Shown piece after piece: positions 1-7,694 of a DNA stretch of 13,384 nt. The stretch spans positions 1 to 13,384 of the forward strand of contig DNAE01000100.1 in the NCBI GenBank assembly GCA_003543635.1. Direction: 5' to 3'. Below the pieces are notes generated by a model, which had not been told where the DNA came from, searched no databases, and saw only the letters and a program-made list of their open reading frames with translations. Position numbers and translations under genes: made by a program. Position 1 is the first letter of the stretch. Each line of letters opens with the position of its first letter. The DNA is from Clostridiales bacterium. Its GTDB lineage: Bacteria > Bacillota > Clostridia > Saccharofermentanales > Saccharofermentanaceae.

Positions 1-1211
1 GGATCCCCTTCAGGGTCTACGGAGGTATGCGATTCTACGACCGTAAGGAGATCAAGGATATCCTTGCCTATCTCCGGCTTATAAATGACGACAAGGACGA
101 CCTTGCCTTTGACCGTATCGTAAACGTTCCCAAGAGGGGCATCGGCGATACGACGGTGGACCGCATCAGGGCCATCGCCACGGAGGAGGGACGTTCCATG
201 ATGGATGTGTGCCGGGACTGCTACTCCTACGACGATCTCACGAGATCCTCGTCCAAGTTGCAGGGATTCGTTGCCCTCATCGATAAGTTCAGGTCCGTTG
301 TGCTCTCCGACGAGATGAGCTTCAAGGACTTCGTGGACATGGTGGAGAACGATTCCGGTGTCATAAACGAGATAATAGAGCAGAAGGAGAACAAGGGTGA
401 GCTCACGGACAGGGTGGAGAACCTGAAGGAGCTCCTCACCGAAGCTTCGGAATTCGAGAAGGCCCACAGGAGCGACCCGGAGGGCAAAGAAGAAATAATC
501 GAAGCGGAGCTTGCGGATGACCTTTACCTTGAGGAGGAGACCGTAACGGCGGATTCCCTCGGGGGTCTGTTGTCCCTTTATCTCGAGAATGCCGCCCTCT
601 ATTCCCAGGGCGACAGCGAGGATGAGAACGAGGACTTCGTTAAGCTCATGACCATACACAGTGCCAAGGGTCTGGAGTTCGGCGCCGTCTTCATAATCGG
701 CGTGGAGGACGGTATTTTCCCGGGGTACCGGGCGATATCCTCCCTCAAGGACCTCGAGGAGGAGAGAAGGCTCATGTATGTTGCCATAACAAGAGCCAAG
801 AAGAACCTCTTCATCGTCCTTACCCGTCAGAGGATGATCTTCGGTCAGACCCAGTGCCTCCCGCCCTCCAGATTCCTGAAGGAGATCTCCAAGGAGCATC
901 TCTATCTCATGGGCAATAACAGGGAAGTGCAAAAGCAGTCAGCCTCCCGGATATCTTCCAATGCAAGGAGCGAGGCGAGAAGGACCATACAGTCCGCATT
1001 TGCGTCCACCTTCAAGGATGAGAAGAAGACGGTTAAGAGCGGACTTGATCCCTCGGAGATATCAAAGGGCATGAAAGTATCCCATTTAAGGTTCGGTACC
1101 GGGGTTATAATCAAAGTGGAGCCCGTCGCGGGGGACGCCTTGTTGACGGTCGACTTTGACGGTATGAAGAAGAACATGCTGGCGAAGAACTCCGGACTTA
1201 AGAGAGCATAA
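1..1211 (+). CDS. pcrA: ATP-dependent DNA helicase, UvrD/PcrA family (5' end missing)
   Basis: C-terminal part of a superfamily 1 3'-5' DNA helicase of the UvrD/Rep/PcrA group, which unwinds DNA in repair and replication and clears proteins from DNA. The frame is open from base 3, and the residues before the first ATG at 27 (IPFRVYGG) continue the family's usual text, so the ATG is internal and the true start lies upstream of the window. Counting from that ATG, FYDRKEIKDILAYLRL is at 3-18 and NVPKRGIG at 33-40, both typical of domain 2. Motif V (TIHSAKGLEF) is at 209-218 and motif VI (EERRLMYVAITRAKK) at 245-259. Residues 346-394 (SKGMKVSHLRFGTGVI and onward) match the Tudor-like C-terminal domain of Firmicutes PcrA, known to bind RNA polymerase. 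An acidic stretch precedes motif V at about 150-203. The Walker A part is outside the window. It ends 10 bases before dgt, whose ribosome binding site abuts its stop codon. PcrA is favoured over UvrD/Rep by the C-terminal tail. Confidence 0.93.
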   Translation, partial: IPFRVYGGMRFYDRKEIKDILAYLRLINDDKDDLAFDRIVNVPKRGIGDTTVDRIRAIATEEGRSMMDVCRDCYSYDDLTRSSSKLQGFVALIDKFRSVVLSDEMSFKDFVDMVENDSGVINEIIEQKENKGELTDRVENLKELLTEASEFEKAHRSDPEGKEEIIEAELADDLYLEEETVTADSLGGLLSLYLENAALYSQGDSEDENEDFVKLMTIHSAKGLEFGAVFIIGVEDGIFPGYRAISSLKDLEEERRLMYVAITRAKKNLFIVLTRQRMIFGQTQCLPPSRFLKEISKEHLYLMGNNREVQKQSASRISSNARSEARRTIQSAFASTFKDEKKTVKSGLDPSEISKGMKVSHLRFGTGVIIKVEPVAGDALLTVDFDGMKKNMLAKNSGLKRA

Positions 1212-1221
1212 GGAGAAATAT

Positions 1222-2436
1222 ATGACCAGTCTTTTCGATCTTTACGGCGAGGAATTCTCAAAGCTTCCCTTTGAGCCGCAACTGACGAATAACGAGAAGG
1301 ACGGAGCGATACTCGAACTCATAAGGAACGAGCGGGAATCCCATTTCTCGTCCTTTGCCCAGAAGAGCAACGCCTCCAGGGGCAGGATCCATCCCGAAGA
1401 GGACTGCACCATCAGGAGCTGCTACGAGAGGGATATGGGAAGGATAATCTTCTCCCAGGCCTTCAGGAGACTGCGCCATAAGACACAGGTCTTCTTCAAC
1501 CCCGTGAACGATCACATCTGCTCAAGGATAGAGCATGTTATCTACGTAAACTATATATCAACGATAATCGGACGTGCGCTGAATCTCAACATAGACCTTA
1601 TACAGGCCATCGCCATGGGACATGACCTTGGTCATTCCCCCTTCGGTCACAGCGGTGAGCGCGCCCTTAACAAGTGCATCAAATCCGTGGATCCCACCCT
1701 GTACTTCGAGCATGAGGTCCACAGCCTCAGGGTCATCGACGTTCTTGAGGAGAGGGGAAGCTCCCACGGACTCAATCTTACCTTTGAGGTGCGCGACGGT
1801 ATCGTTTCCCATTGCGGAGAGACATATAACGAGTATTCCTTAAAGCCCAACAGGAACAAGACCGAGAAAGAGATATCCGATAAGCCCGAGAAGGACAGGA
1901 GTGCTCCTGCGACTTTGGAGGGATGTGTGGTAAGGTTTGCGGATAAGATAGCCTACGTGGGAAGAGACGTGGAGGACGCAAGACGTGCCGGAATAATCGG
2001 CGGTTCCGAGTTCCTCCCGGGCACGGTGACAAGAAGGCTCGGATCCACGAATTCCGAGACCATAAACACCCTGGTGGGAGATATTGTGCACAGCAGTATG
2101 AACAAGGATGAGATATGCATGTCCGAGGGTAACTTCAAGGCCATGAACGAGTTCCTGACCACCAACTTCGAGAAGATATATTCATCCCCCAAGATAACCA
2201 CCTACGAGCGCACCATCGACATCCTTATCGAAGCTCTTTTCGAGGCCTTCATGAATGCCTCCGAGGACATCGAGAAGGCTCTGTCCTCCGAGTCGGAGAC
2301 CATAAGGAAGTTTGCGGAATTCTACGTGGGTCATCCGGAACCCGATTCCGCTCCCGTAAGGCGCGTCGTGGATTATATCGCGGGCATGACGGATACATAT
2401 GCGAATCTCTGTTTTGATTCGCTCTATAAGGTATAA
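1222..2436 (+). CDS. dgt: Deoxyguanosinetriphosphate triphosphohydrolase (dGTPase), HD superfamily
   Basis: A 404-residue HD-domain dNTP triphosphohydrolase. The family cleaves dGTP (often other dNTPs too) to the deoxynucleoside and triphosphate in the cytosol, limiting dNTP pools. Visible metal-site residues are H105 in RIEHVIYV, the HD pair H134-D135 in MGHDLGHSPFGHSGE, and the distal D241 in RFADKIAYVGRDVED. The H164-E165 pair in YFEHEVHS is also family-like. FSQAFRRLRHKTQVF at 77-91 is the conserved Dgt N-terminal signature. The start is set by GGAGA at 1212-1216, five bases before ATG 1222. A 10-base gap separates it from the helicase gene and 11 bases from the next HD gene, so it is probably cotranscribed with both. 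Length and motif order look intact. Substrate range cannot be read from sequence. Confidence 0.94.
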   Translation: MTSLFDLYGEEFSKLPFEPQLTNNEKDGAILELIRNERESHFSSFAQKSNASRGRIHPEEDCTIRSCYERDMGRIIFSQAFRRLRHKTQVFFNPVNDHICSRIEHVIYVNYISTIIGRALNLNIDLIQAIAMGHDLGHSPFGHSGERALNKCIKSVDPTLYFEHEVHSLRVIDVLEERGSSHGLNLTFEVRDGIVSHCGETYNEYSLKPNRNKTEKEISDKPEKDRSAPATLEGCVVRFADKIAYVGRDVEDARRAGIIGGSEFLPGTVTRRLGSTNSETINTLVGDIVHSSMNKDEICMSEGNFKAMNEFLTTNFEKIYSSPKITTYERTIDILIEALFEAFMNASEDIEKALSSESETIRKFAEFYVGHPEPDSAPVRRVVDYIAGMTDTYANLCFDSLYKV

Positions 2437-2447
2437 GGGAGGTCTTT

Positions 2448-3083
2448 ATGGAAGACGGAAAGATCTACGGTTTCTATGCGATGCTGGACCGTATGCAGTA
2501 TATCAACCGCTGGGGGCTCATGCGCAACAACAGGTTGGAGAATATCAAGGAGCACAGCTTCGATGTGGCCGTTATCGCCCATGCCCTTGCGGTGATCCAC
2601 AACAACATGGGATACGACGATATCAGGGTGGAGCCCTATAAGGTACAGGCCTTTGCCCTCTACCACGATTGCACCGAGATAATAACGGGAGATCTTCCCA
2701 CTCCCATCAAATACCGCAACGAGGAGATAAAGGCAGCCTATAAGGAAGTGGAAAGGGAAGCGGCAGAACGCCTGGCATCCCTTCTTCCCGAGGATATGAG
2801 GGAAGAGTACCTGGTACTCCTGGAGCCCTCCTTCTCGGAGGATGAATCCCCGGAGCAGAAGCTCACCGTGAGACTCGTCAAGGCGGCGGACCGCATCTCC
2901 GCATACATCAAGTGCATGTCGGAGGAAGCCTCGGGTAACAGGGAATTTGAATCCGCACAGGCGACAATAAAGGAAAGTATTGATAATATTAATCTGAGGG
3001 AAGTGGATTACTTCATGGAGAAGTTCATTCCTTCCTACGGTTTTACACTGGACAGATTAAACGGCAGATCGGAGCAGGGATAA
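2448..3083 (+). CDS. yfbR: HD-domain 5'-deoxynucleotidase, YfbR type
   Basis: A 211-residue HD-domain phosphohydrolase that resembles E. coli YfbR along its whole length. YfbR removes the 5' phosphate from deoxyribonucleoside monophosphates. Matching elements are NRWGLMRN at 20-27, with R21 and W22 matching the YfbR residues that favour deoxyribose; the first metal His in KEHS (H36); the HD pair H73-D74 in LYHDCTEIITGDLPTP, including E77 and D82; the distal Asp in KAADRISAYIKC (D148); and DYFMEKFIPS near the C-terminus. The start is supported by a strong GGGAGGT at 2437-2443, five bases before ATG 2448, directly after the dgt stop. With dgt it forms a pair of deoxynucleotide-degrading enzymes. 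Specificity for dNMP is inferred from the motif match. Confidence 0.9.
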   Translation: MEDGKIYGFYAMLDRMQYINRWGLMRNNRLENIKEHSFDVAVIAHALAVIHNNMGYDDIRVEPYKVQAFALYHDCTEIITGDLPTPIKYRNEEIKAAYKEVEREAAERLASLLPEDMREEYLVLLEPSFSEDESPEQKLTVRLVKAADRISAYIKCMSEEASGNREFESAQATIKESIDNINLREVDYFMEKFIPSYGFTLDRLNGRSEQG

Positions 3084-3086
3084 GTT

Positions 3087-5669
3087 TTGAAGAAAAGAAA
3101 GACAATGGAATATCTGATACTGGCGGCGGTATTCTTTATCGTCGGTATCGTTTCCGTCATACTCCTGGGAGGTTCCCTGAGCGGCATGAGCCTTTCCTCG
3201 GGCAAGAGCGACGCCGAGGAGGAGGGGATCATTTCCCGTGCCGCGGCGGTGACCGGGGGCGAGGCTGCGACCGAGCTTGTCACCGAGAGGGTATCCTCGG
3301 ATATGTATTCCCTCGGAGACTATGTCATAAGGGGACTTACCAGTGCCGACTATCTCTCCCTTAATAAGGACGACGAGCAGTTTGCCGACGACCTTTCCGT
3401 TATCCTCTATAATGACGTCGATCCGGTGGCTGTATCAAAGATAATAACATCCCTGGAGGATCACTCCAGGATGTATGTGATCAACGAGCAGATAACATCC
3501 CTCAAAAGATCCTACGCATCCACCTCAGTCATATCGGACGACCCGGGGGACAGCTTCGAGAATTGCGTTGTAACTAAGGCCCTTGAAGGAACCGACGGAT
3601 TCACCGTCGGCATAAGGCGTGTGGAGGGAACCTTCGAGACCACGGGAGACGAGGTCAGGACAGACTTCTTCGTGGACGGAGTCCTCTACAGCGGAAACAT
3701 GAATATCGAGGACAGCGGGGAGGACGGCAGTTCCTTCGTGATGGCCTGGGATACCTCCGTGGTGGAAGCGGGAGAGCATGATGTGTTGATACTGCTCCGT
3801 TCCTCCGACGGAAGGGGCAAGATCATTGCCGGGGGACAGATCCTGGTCCCCAGATGCATGACCATAGTAAACGATAATGTGCAGCAGGGATCCATAGACC
3901 AGGGGACCGATATGTCCTGGTACAGGTTCGATGCACAGGAAAAGGATGCATATGTTAATTTCGTGGGCCTCAGTGACGACATCAAGGTCACCCTTTACGA
4001 TGCCTACGGAGAATATATCGGAAGTAACGATCTTTCCGGAAAGGGCTACGAGGTCTTAAGGGGAAGAGCCCAGGATGTGGAAGCCATAAAGAGCGAGACC
4101 GGGATCCCCGATGCCTCCAACAGTTTCTTCGTCCGTGTCGAGCGCGGAGCCGATTGTACCGTGCAGGAGGATGCCGTCACATATACCATGGTGCAGAGCC
4201 GTTATGTGGCAAGATACGACGGTGCTTTCATGGCGGTCCTCGAGGACCCCGATATGGTGGTTCCGACGCCTTTGCCCATGACGGGAAGCGAAGACATCTC
4301 CGAGAAGACAGTGCGTCTTGCGGATCTTAACAATAATGTCCTGGAGATCCCCATGGACAACGTCTCCTTCCTTCCCATCAACGGTATGCTCACGGAATTC
4401 GGACTCCTGAGCCTCACCGACGGAAATGATGTGGGAATATTCCCCGGCTTTTTAAAGACAACGAGAAACTACGGTCTTTCCACCGGAGGCAATTCCGTCT
4501 CCTTTACGGTGGATGCGGTATCCCAGGAGGGATATGCCGCCGACCTGACCATTGAGATGGAGAACGGAGGAAACGTAACTGCATTAAATCCCGGGGACAG
4601 GGTGGACCTTCCCGCGGGTCAGACGACCATAACCGCCACCGTGGATTCCTTCGACGGAACGGTAAGCGAATACAAGGTCTATATCCTTAACGGCGACGAT
4701 GACGGAACCTTCAGCGAGGATACCTTGTCCCAGTTCCCGGCATCCTATGCTTCAGGATTGTGGCTGCTCCATAATCTTCATCCTGCTTACCAGTTCAGGG
4801 CCTACGAGACGGGACTTGATTTTGCAACTGTCCTGGATAACGAGGATAATGCGGACAGGAGCCTTGCAAATGTCAATTCCCATCCCGGCTGGGTACAGTC
4901 CTCTTCCCCCGTCTACGACGGAGGCGGATGGATGTCCGCTACCAACGATGTGGTAAGGTATTTCCTCGATCCCAGGAACTGTCTTGATCCCCAGCACATA
5001 TTCCAGTTCGAGATGCTTTCCTTCGATTCCTCCGCACAGACGGTGGAGGGCGTCAGGAATATCATCGCGGGAAGCTTCATGGATACGGATGAGTACGATT
5101 ATGCCCAGATAATATACGACGCCGGACAGACGGCGAACGTATCCCCCTATTTCCTGGCTTCCAGGATACTTCAGGAGATGGGATATCAGGGTCAGTCGGC
5201 CCTTTGTCACGGAACCTTGGAGGGATACGAAGGTTACTATAATTTCTACAATATCGGTTCGACCCCGGACCCCGATATCGAGAACGGTGCCCTCATAAAC
5301 GGTGCCCGTTATGCCATGTGGGGAAGGGATCCCGATGCCCAGGAGATAACCGAGGAAGAGGCGGCGCTCATGCTGCCCTGGAACAGCGTCGAGAGAGCTA
5401 TAACCGGAGGAGCCCTTTGGATATCCTCCAGCTACACGGCGGTGGGTCAGGATACCCTCTATTTCCAGAAGTTCGACGTTATCGATAACGAGGACGGCCT
5501 TTATCTGCACCAGTATGCCCAGAATATTTCCATGGCATATACCGAGGGAGCCAGATACTTCGCCGGTTACGCTTCCATTAATATGCTGGATCAGCCCTTC
5601 ACCTTCGTGATCCCCGTTTACACGGGCCTTCCCGAGGAATTCGGCGTGATGCCCGACACGGGGGCATAA
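3087..5669 (+). CDS. Membrane-anchored glucosaminidase-domain cell wall hydrolase with cadherin-like beta-sandwich domain
   Basis: An 860-residue surface protein. Residues 1-6 are basic and 7-29 form one hydrophobic helix with no clear cleavage site, suggesting an N-in anchored ectoprotein. About 60-145 is uncharacterised. Residues 160-257 look like an Ig-like domain (ILLRSSDGRGK at 235-245), and 260-372 resembles a PPC-type beta domain (WYRFDAQ, FFVRVERG). Residues 463-535 match the cadherin-like beta-sandwich family (LNPGDRVDLPAGQTTITATV, then SEYKVYIL). Residues 549-850 match the endo-beta-N-acetylglucosaminidase fold: LDPRNCLD at 627-634, HIFQFEMLSFDSS at 637-649, and LASRILQEMGYQG at 690-702, where E697 is the likely catalytic acid. 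GYEGYYNFYNIG at 713-724 is also typical. The inferred role is cutting peptidoglycan glycan strands at GlcNAc. It starts at TTG, three bases after yfbR, behind GGGA at 3077-3080; ATG 3105 is an alternative. No dockerin or LPXTG motif was seen. Confidence 0.85.
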   Translation: MKKRKTMEYLILAAVFFIVGIVSVILLGGSLSGMSLSSGKSDAEEEGIISRAAAVTGGEAATELVTERVSSDMYSLGDYVIRGLTSADYLSLNKDDEQFADDLSVILYNDVDPVAVSKIITSLEDHSRMYVINEQITSLKRSYASTSVISDDPGDSFENCVVTKALEGTDGFTVGIRRVEGTFETTGDEVRTDFFVDGVLYSGNMNIEDSGEDGSSFVMAWDTSVVEAGEHDVLILLRSSDGRGKIIAGGQILVPRCMTIVNDNVQQGSIDQGTDMSWYRFDAQEKDAYVNFVGLSDDIKVTLYDAYGEYIGSNDLSGKGYEVLRGRAQDVEAIKSETGIPDASNSFFVRVERGADCTVQEDAVTYTMVQSRYVARYDGAFMAVLEDPDMVVPTPLPMTGSEDISEKTVRLADLNNNVLEIPMDNVSFLPINGMLTEFGLLSLTDGNDVGIFPGFLKTTRNYGLSTGGNSVSFTVDAVSQEGYAADLTIEMENGGNVTALNPGDRVDLPAGQTTITATVDSFDGTVSEYKVYILNGDDDGTFSEDTLSQFPASYASGLWLLHNLHPAYQFRAYETGLDFATVLDNEDNADRSLANVNSHPGWVQSSSPVYDGGGWMSATNDVVRYFLDPRNCLDPQHIFQFEMLSFDSSAQTVEGVRNIIAGSFMDTDEYDYAQIIYDAGQTANVSPYFLASRILQEMGYQGQSALCHGTLEGYEGYYNFYNIGSTPDPDIENGALINGARYAMWGRDPDAQEITEEEAALMLPWNSVERAITGGALWISSSYTAVGQDTLYFQKFDVIDNEDGLYLHQYAQNISMAYTEGARYFAGYASINMLDQPFTFVIPVYTGLPEEFGVMPDTGA

Positions 5670-5670
5670 C

Positions 5671-7137
5671 ATGAAGATGCGGGGAGCGGTAAAGGTATTC
5701 ATCTCTCTTATGTGCTCGATCCTTATCGCGGCGCTGATGATGCCCATGTACCTGAGGGCCGATGATTCCGTATACCTTTATCTTGATATCCCTGATACGG
5801 AGGTCAACCCCGGTGACATCGTGACCGTGAATGTCATGGCCGATTCCCTGGAGCACATAACCAGCTTCGGTCCCATAAATCTCGGATTCAATCAGGGCAA
5901 GGTGGAATACCTCTCCCTGTGGCAGCCCTCCGAACTGGCAGCCTTTACCTACACGACGGAGGTACTGGATACGGGAAGGCTCATCGTATCCGCAGTGGAT
6001 GAGATGAGTATCTCGGATCTCAACGATATCGTTGTTCAGGAGGGGGAGATCTCCGATGACGATATCTCCTTTTACACGGAGGAGCCCATAATACTCTTCA
6101 GCGCATCTTTCCGCATGAAGCCCACGGCAACGGGTGAAGCCAGGTTCTGGATCTCCGCGGCGGAGGGTTTTATCAACGGATATCAGGAGGAGCTTTCCGT
6201 CAGCATCGGCGACGGGATAACGGTTACCAGCGACGGCGGCGTTTCCTCTGATTCCTCCATAGCATTCCTTCAGGCGGACGGTATAACCCTGACACCGGAA
6301 TTCTCCCCGGACATTCTTGAATATACGGCTTCCGTAAGCCGTCAGGTGACAGAGCTCGATCTATCCGTTACCCCGGGAAACCTCTGGGCAGCAGTCACCA
6401 TAGAGGGCAATAATGATCTGGAATTGGGTGAGAACGTTGTGACCATTGATGTGGTCGCCCAGGACGGAAGCTCCGCTTCCCAATATAAGATCTACGTGAC
6501 AAGGCAGGATAGCTATGTTCTCGAGGGTTCGGGCCTCGTGGATGCCTACGGCGTTACATATGCCTTTTTAAATTTCCCGGAGAATGCGGATATCCCCGAG
6601 GGGTTTAACCAGACGACCAAGACCATTAACGGTTATTCGGTACCGGTATTCGCCAGGGAAGGAGTCCTGAGCGTTCTTGTCTATCTGTACGACGGTACCA
6701 ATGACCCCGGATTCTATTTCTATAATCCTTCCACCAGGACGGTCACCCCATATAACAAGGGAAGCACGATAATCCGCCCGGGTGTCATCATGTCGGTGGT
6801 GGATGTTCCCGATAATGTGATGATCCCCTCGGGATTCCGTGAGGAGACGATCGAGATAAACGGTCAGCCGGTCCCGGGCTTCATGGATAAGGAGGAGGAC
6901 TTCGTATGCTACCTTAGGGACGAGAACGGCAATGCCGGCTTTTTCAGGTACGACGAGGAAACGGGCATGTTCTATGAATATGTCAGCGTGGACAAGACCC
7001 CGGAGAAGATCTATTCCGCTCTCTTCCGGGTATTCCTCTGTATAACCCTTATCGAGTCCGTATTCATAATCCTGATAATCTACATCATCAAGCATACCCT
7101 GCGTAAAAAGACTCATCCGAGGCCGAGAAGAGTATGA
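5671..7137 (+). CDS. Secreted cohesin-like / cadherin-like beta-sandwich protein with C-terminal membrane anchor
   Basis: A 488-residue surface protein. Residues 5-30 form a signal peptide-like segment (basic MKMRGAVK, then a hydrophobic run ending near YLRA). About 34-182 resembles a cohesin/carbohydrate-binding-like beta-sandwich (NPGDIVTVNVMAD, then a later ILFSASFRM strand). Residues 196-278 are a good match to the cadherin-like beta-sandwich family (LTPEFSPDILEYTASV and LGENVVTIDVVAQDGSSASQ). Two related repeats follow at 303-361 and 380-437. A hydrophobic helix at 450-473 is followed by a basic tail (RKKTHPRPRR), giving a type I topology with the bulk outside. No catalytic motif was seen, so a binding or scaffold role is likely. 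It begins one base after the glucosaminidase stop, behind GGGGG at 5660-5664, and its stop overlaps the next start as ATGA. If the first domain is a true cohesin, its partner would carry a dockerin; none is encoded here. Confidence 0.8.
   Translation: MKMRGAVKVFISLMCSILIAALMMPMYLRADDSVYLYLDIPDTEVNPGDIVTVNVMADSLEHITSFGPINLGFNQGKVEYLSLWQPSELAAFTYTTEVLDTGRLIVSAVDEMSISDLNDIVVQEGEISDDDISFYTEEPIILFSASFRMKPTATGEARFWISAAEGFINGYQEELSVSIGDGITVTSDGGVSSDSSIAFLQADGITLTPEFSPDILEYTASVSRQVTELDLSVTPGNLWAAVTIEGNNDLELGENVVTIDVVAQDGSSASQYKIYVTRQDSYVLEGSGLVDAYGVTYAFLNFPENADIPEGFNQTTKTINGYSVPVFAREGVLSVLVYLYDGTNDPGFYFYNPSTRTVTPYNKGSTIIRPGVIMSVVDVPDNVMIPSGFREETIEINGQPVPGFMDKEEDFVCYLRDENGNAGFFRYDEETGMFYEYVSVDKTPEKIYSALFRVFLCITLIESVFIILIIYIIKHTLRKKTHPRPRRV
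6577..6753 (+). repeat. Protein-level tandem repeat, copy 1
   Basis: Residues 303-361 of the cohesin-like surface protein. The pattern is P-[ED]-N-x-x-I-P-x-G-F, then T-x-x-I-N-G, V-P-x-F, Y-L-x-D and G-F-x-x-Y. Copy 2 starts 77 residues later. About a third of positions agree by eye, with a one-residue gap needed near residue 330. The DNA itself is diverged, so this is an old duplication. Confidence 0.8.
6808..6981 (+). repeat. Protein-level tandem repeat, copy 2
   Basis: Residues 380-437 of the same protein (PDNVMIPSGF, EINGQPVPGF, YLRDENGNAGFFRY). It aligns with copy 1 over its full length and lies just before the C-terminal membrane helix, so the two copies would form a stalk or binding module next to the membrane. 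I do not recognise the repeat as a named family. Confidence 0.8.
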
Positions 7138-7694
7138 CATTAAAGGAGCTCTTCTACGGGAGCGACAGGTTTACCGCCGCCCAGGAAAAGCAACGCATGT
7201 TCGCCATGTACTTCATCAGCGGGATCGCCACCACCCTGGCGAATTTCACCTGCTTTGTTCTGTTCGATAAACTGGTGACGGGACAGCATCCCGTTACCAT
7301 ATTCAGATGGGAGTTCGACTTATTCCTTCTGCTCAATCAGGTCATCGCCTGGATCGCCTGTGTTCTCACGGCCTTCTTCACCAACAGGGCCTGGGTGTTC
7401 AGATCCAAGGGCAACGTTCTCCTGGAACTTCTGGGATTTACCTGTGCCAGGCTCTTCTCCTTTCTGACCATCGAGATAGGACTATTCACCGTGATGGTAA
7501 TGTTCTTTCAACATAGCCTGGGTATCAGGACTGATGATCTCATTGTGGAGATATTGGGCTTCGATCTCACTTACCTTTATTTGATAAAGATGTTAAACTC
7601 CATTGTGCTCGTTGCGGTAAACTTCCTGGCGAGCAAACTCCTGGTTTTCAGGAGAGGAAGACAAAGACCGGAGGACAGCCTTTATGTGCGCTGA
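7134..7694 (+). CDS. GtrA-family four-helix membrane protein
   Basis: A 186-residue integral membrane protein of the GtrA family. Characterised members are implicated in moving or presenting lipid-linked sugars for surface glycan modification. Four hydrophobic helices are visible at about 22-46, 62-86, 100-125 and 147-172. The two halves show the family's internal symmetry: FFTNRAWVFR at 81-90 after helix 2 and NFLASKLLVFRRG at 163-175 at the end of helix 4. The start codon overlaps the upstream stop as ATGA (7134-7137) with only a weak GAAGAG ahead of it, so translation is probably coupled to the surface protein gene. No glycosyltransferase lies beside it, so its lipid-sugar substrate cannot be named. 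The family call is firm; the link to the two upstream surface proteins is inferred from gene order. Confidence 0.85.
   Translation: MTLKELFYGSDRFTAAQEKQRMFAMYFISGIATTLANFTCFVLFDKLVTGQHPVTIFRWEFDLFLLLNQVIAWIACVLTAFFTNRAWVFRSKGNVLLELLGFTCARLFSFLTIEIGLFTVMVMFFQHSLGIRTDDLIVEILGFDLTYLYLIKMLNSIVLVAVNFLASKLLVFRRGRQRPEDSLYVR

Noticed and set aside
1..6. A GGATCC site at the very start, suggestive of a cloning junction
   Set aside because: GGATCC occurs several more times in the window, for example near 1385 and 2040, and the helicase frame reads through the site with family-typical residues.
4752..5747. A 331-codon open frame on the - strand
   Set aside because: It lies antisense to the glucosaminidase domain, whose + frame carries clear family motifs; the - product shows no recognisable motif and appears to be a shadow frame of the GC-biased codons.
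3087..7694. A cellulosome cluster, suggested by the cohesin-like domain
   Set aside because: No dockerin, no glycoside hydrolase for plant fibre and no cellulose-binding module were seen; the only enzyme domain is a wall-type glucosaminidase.
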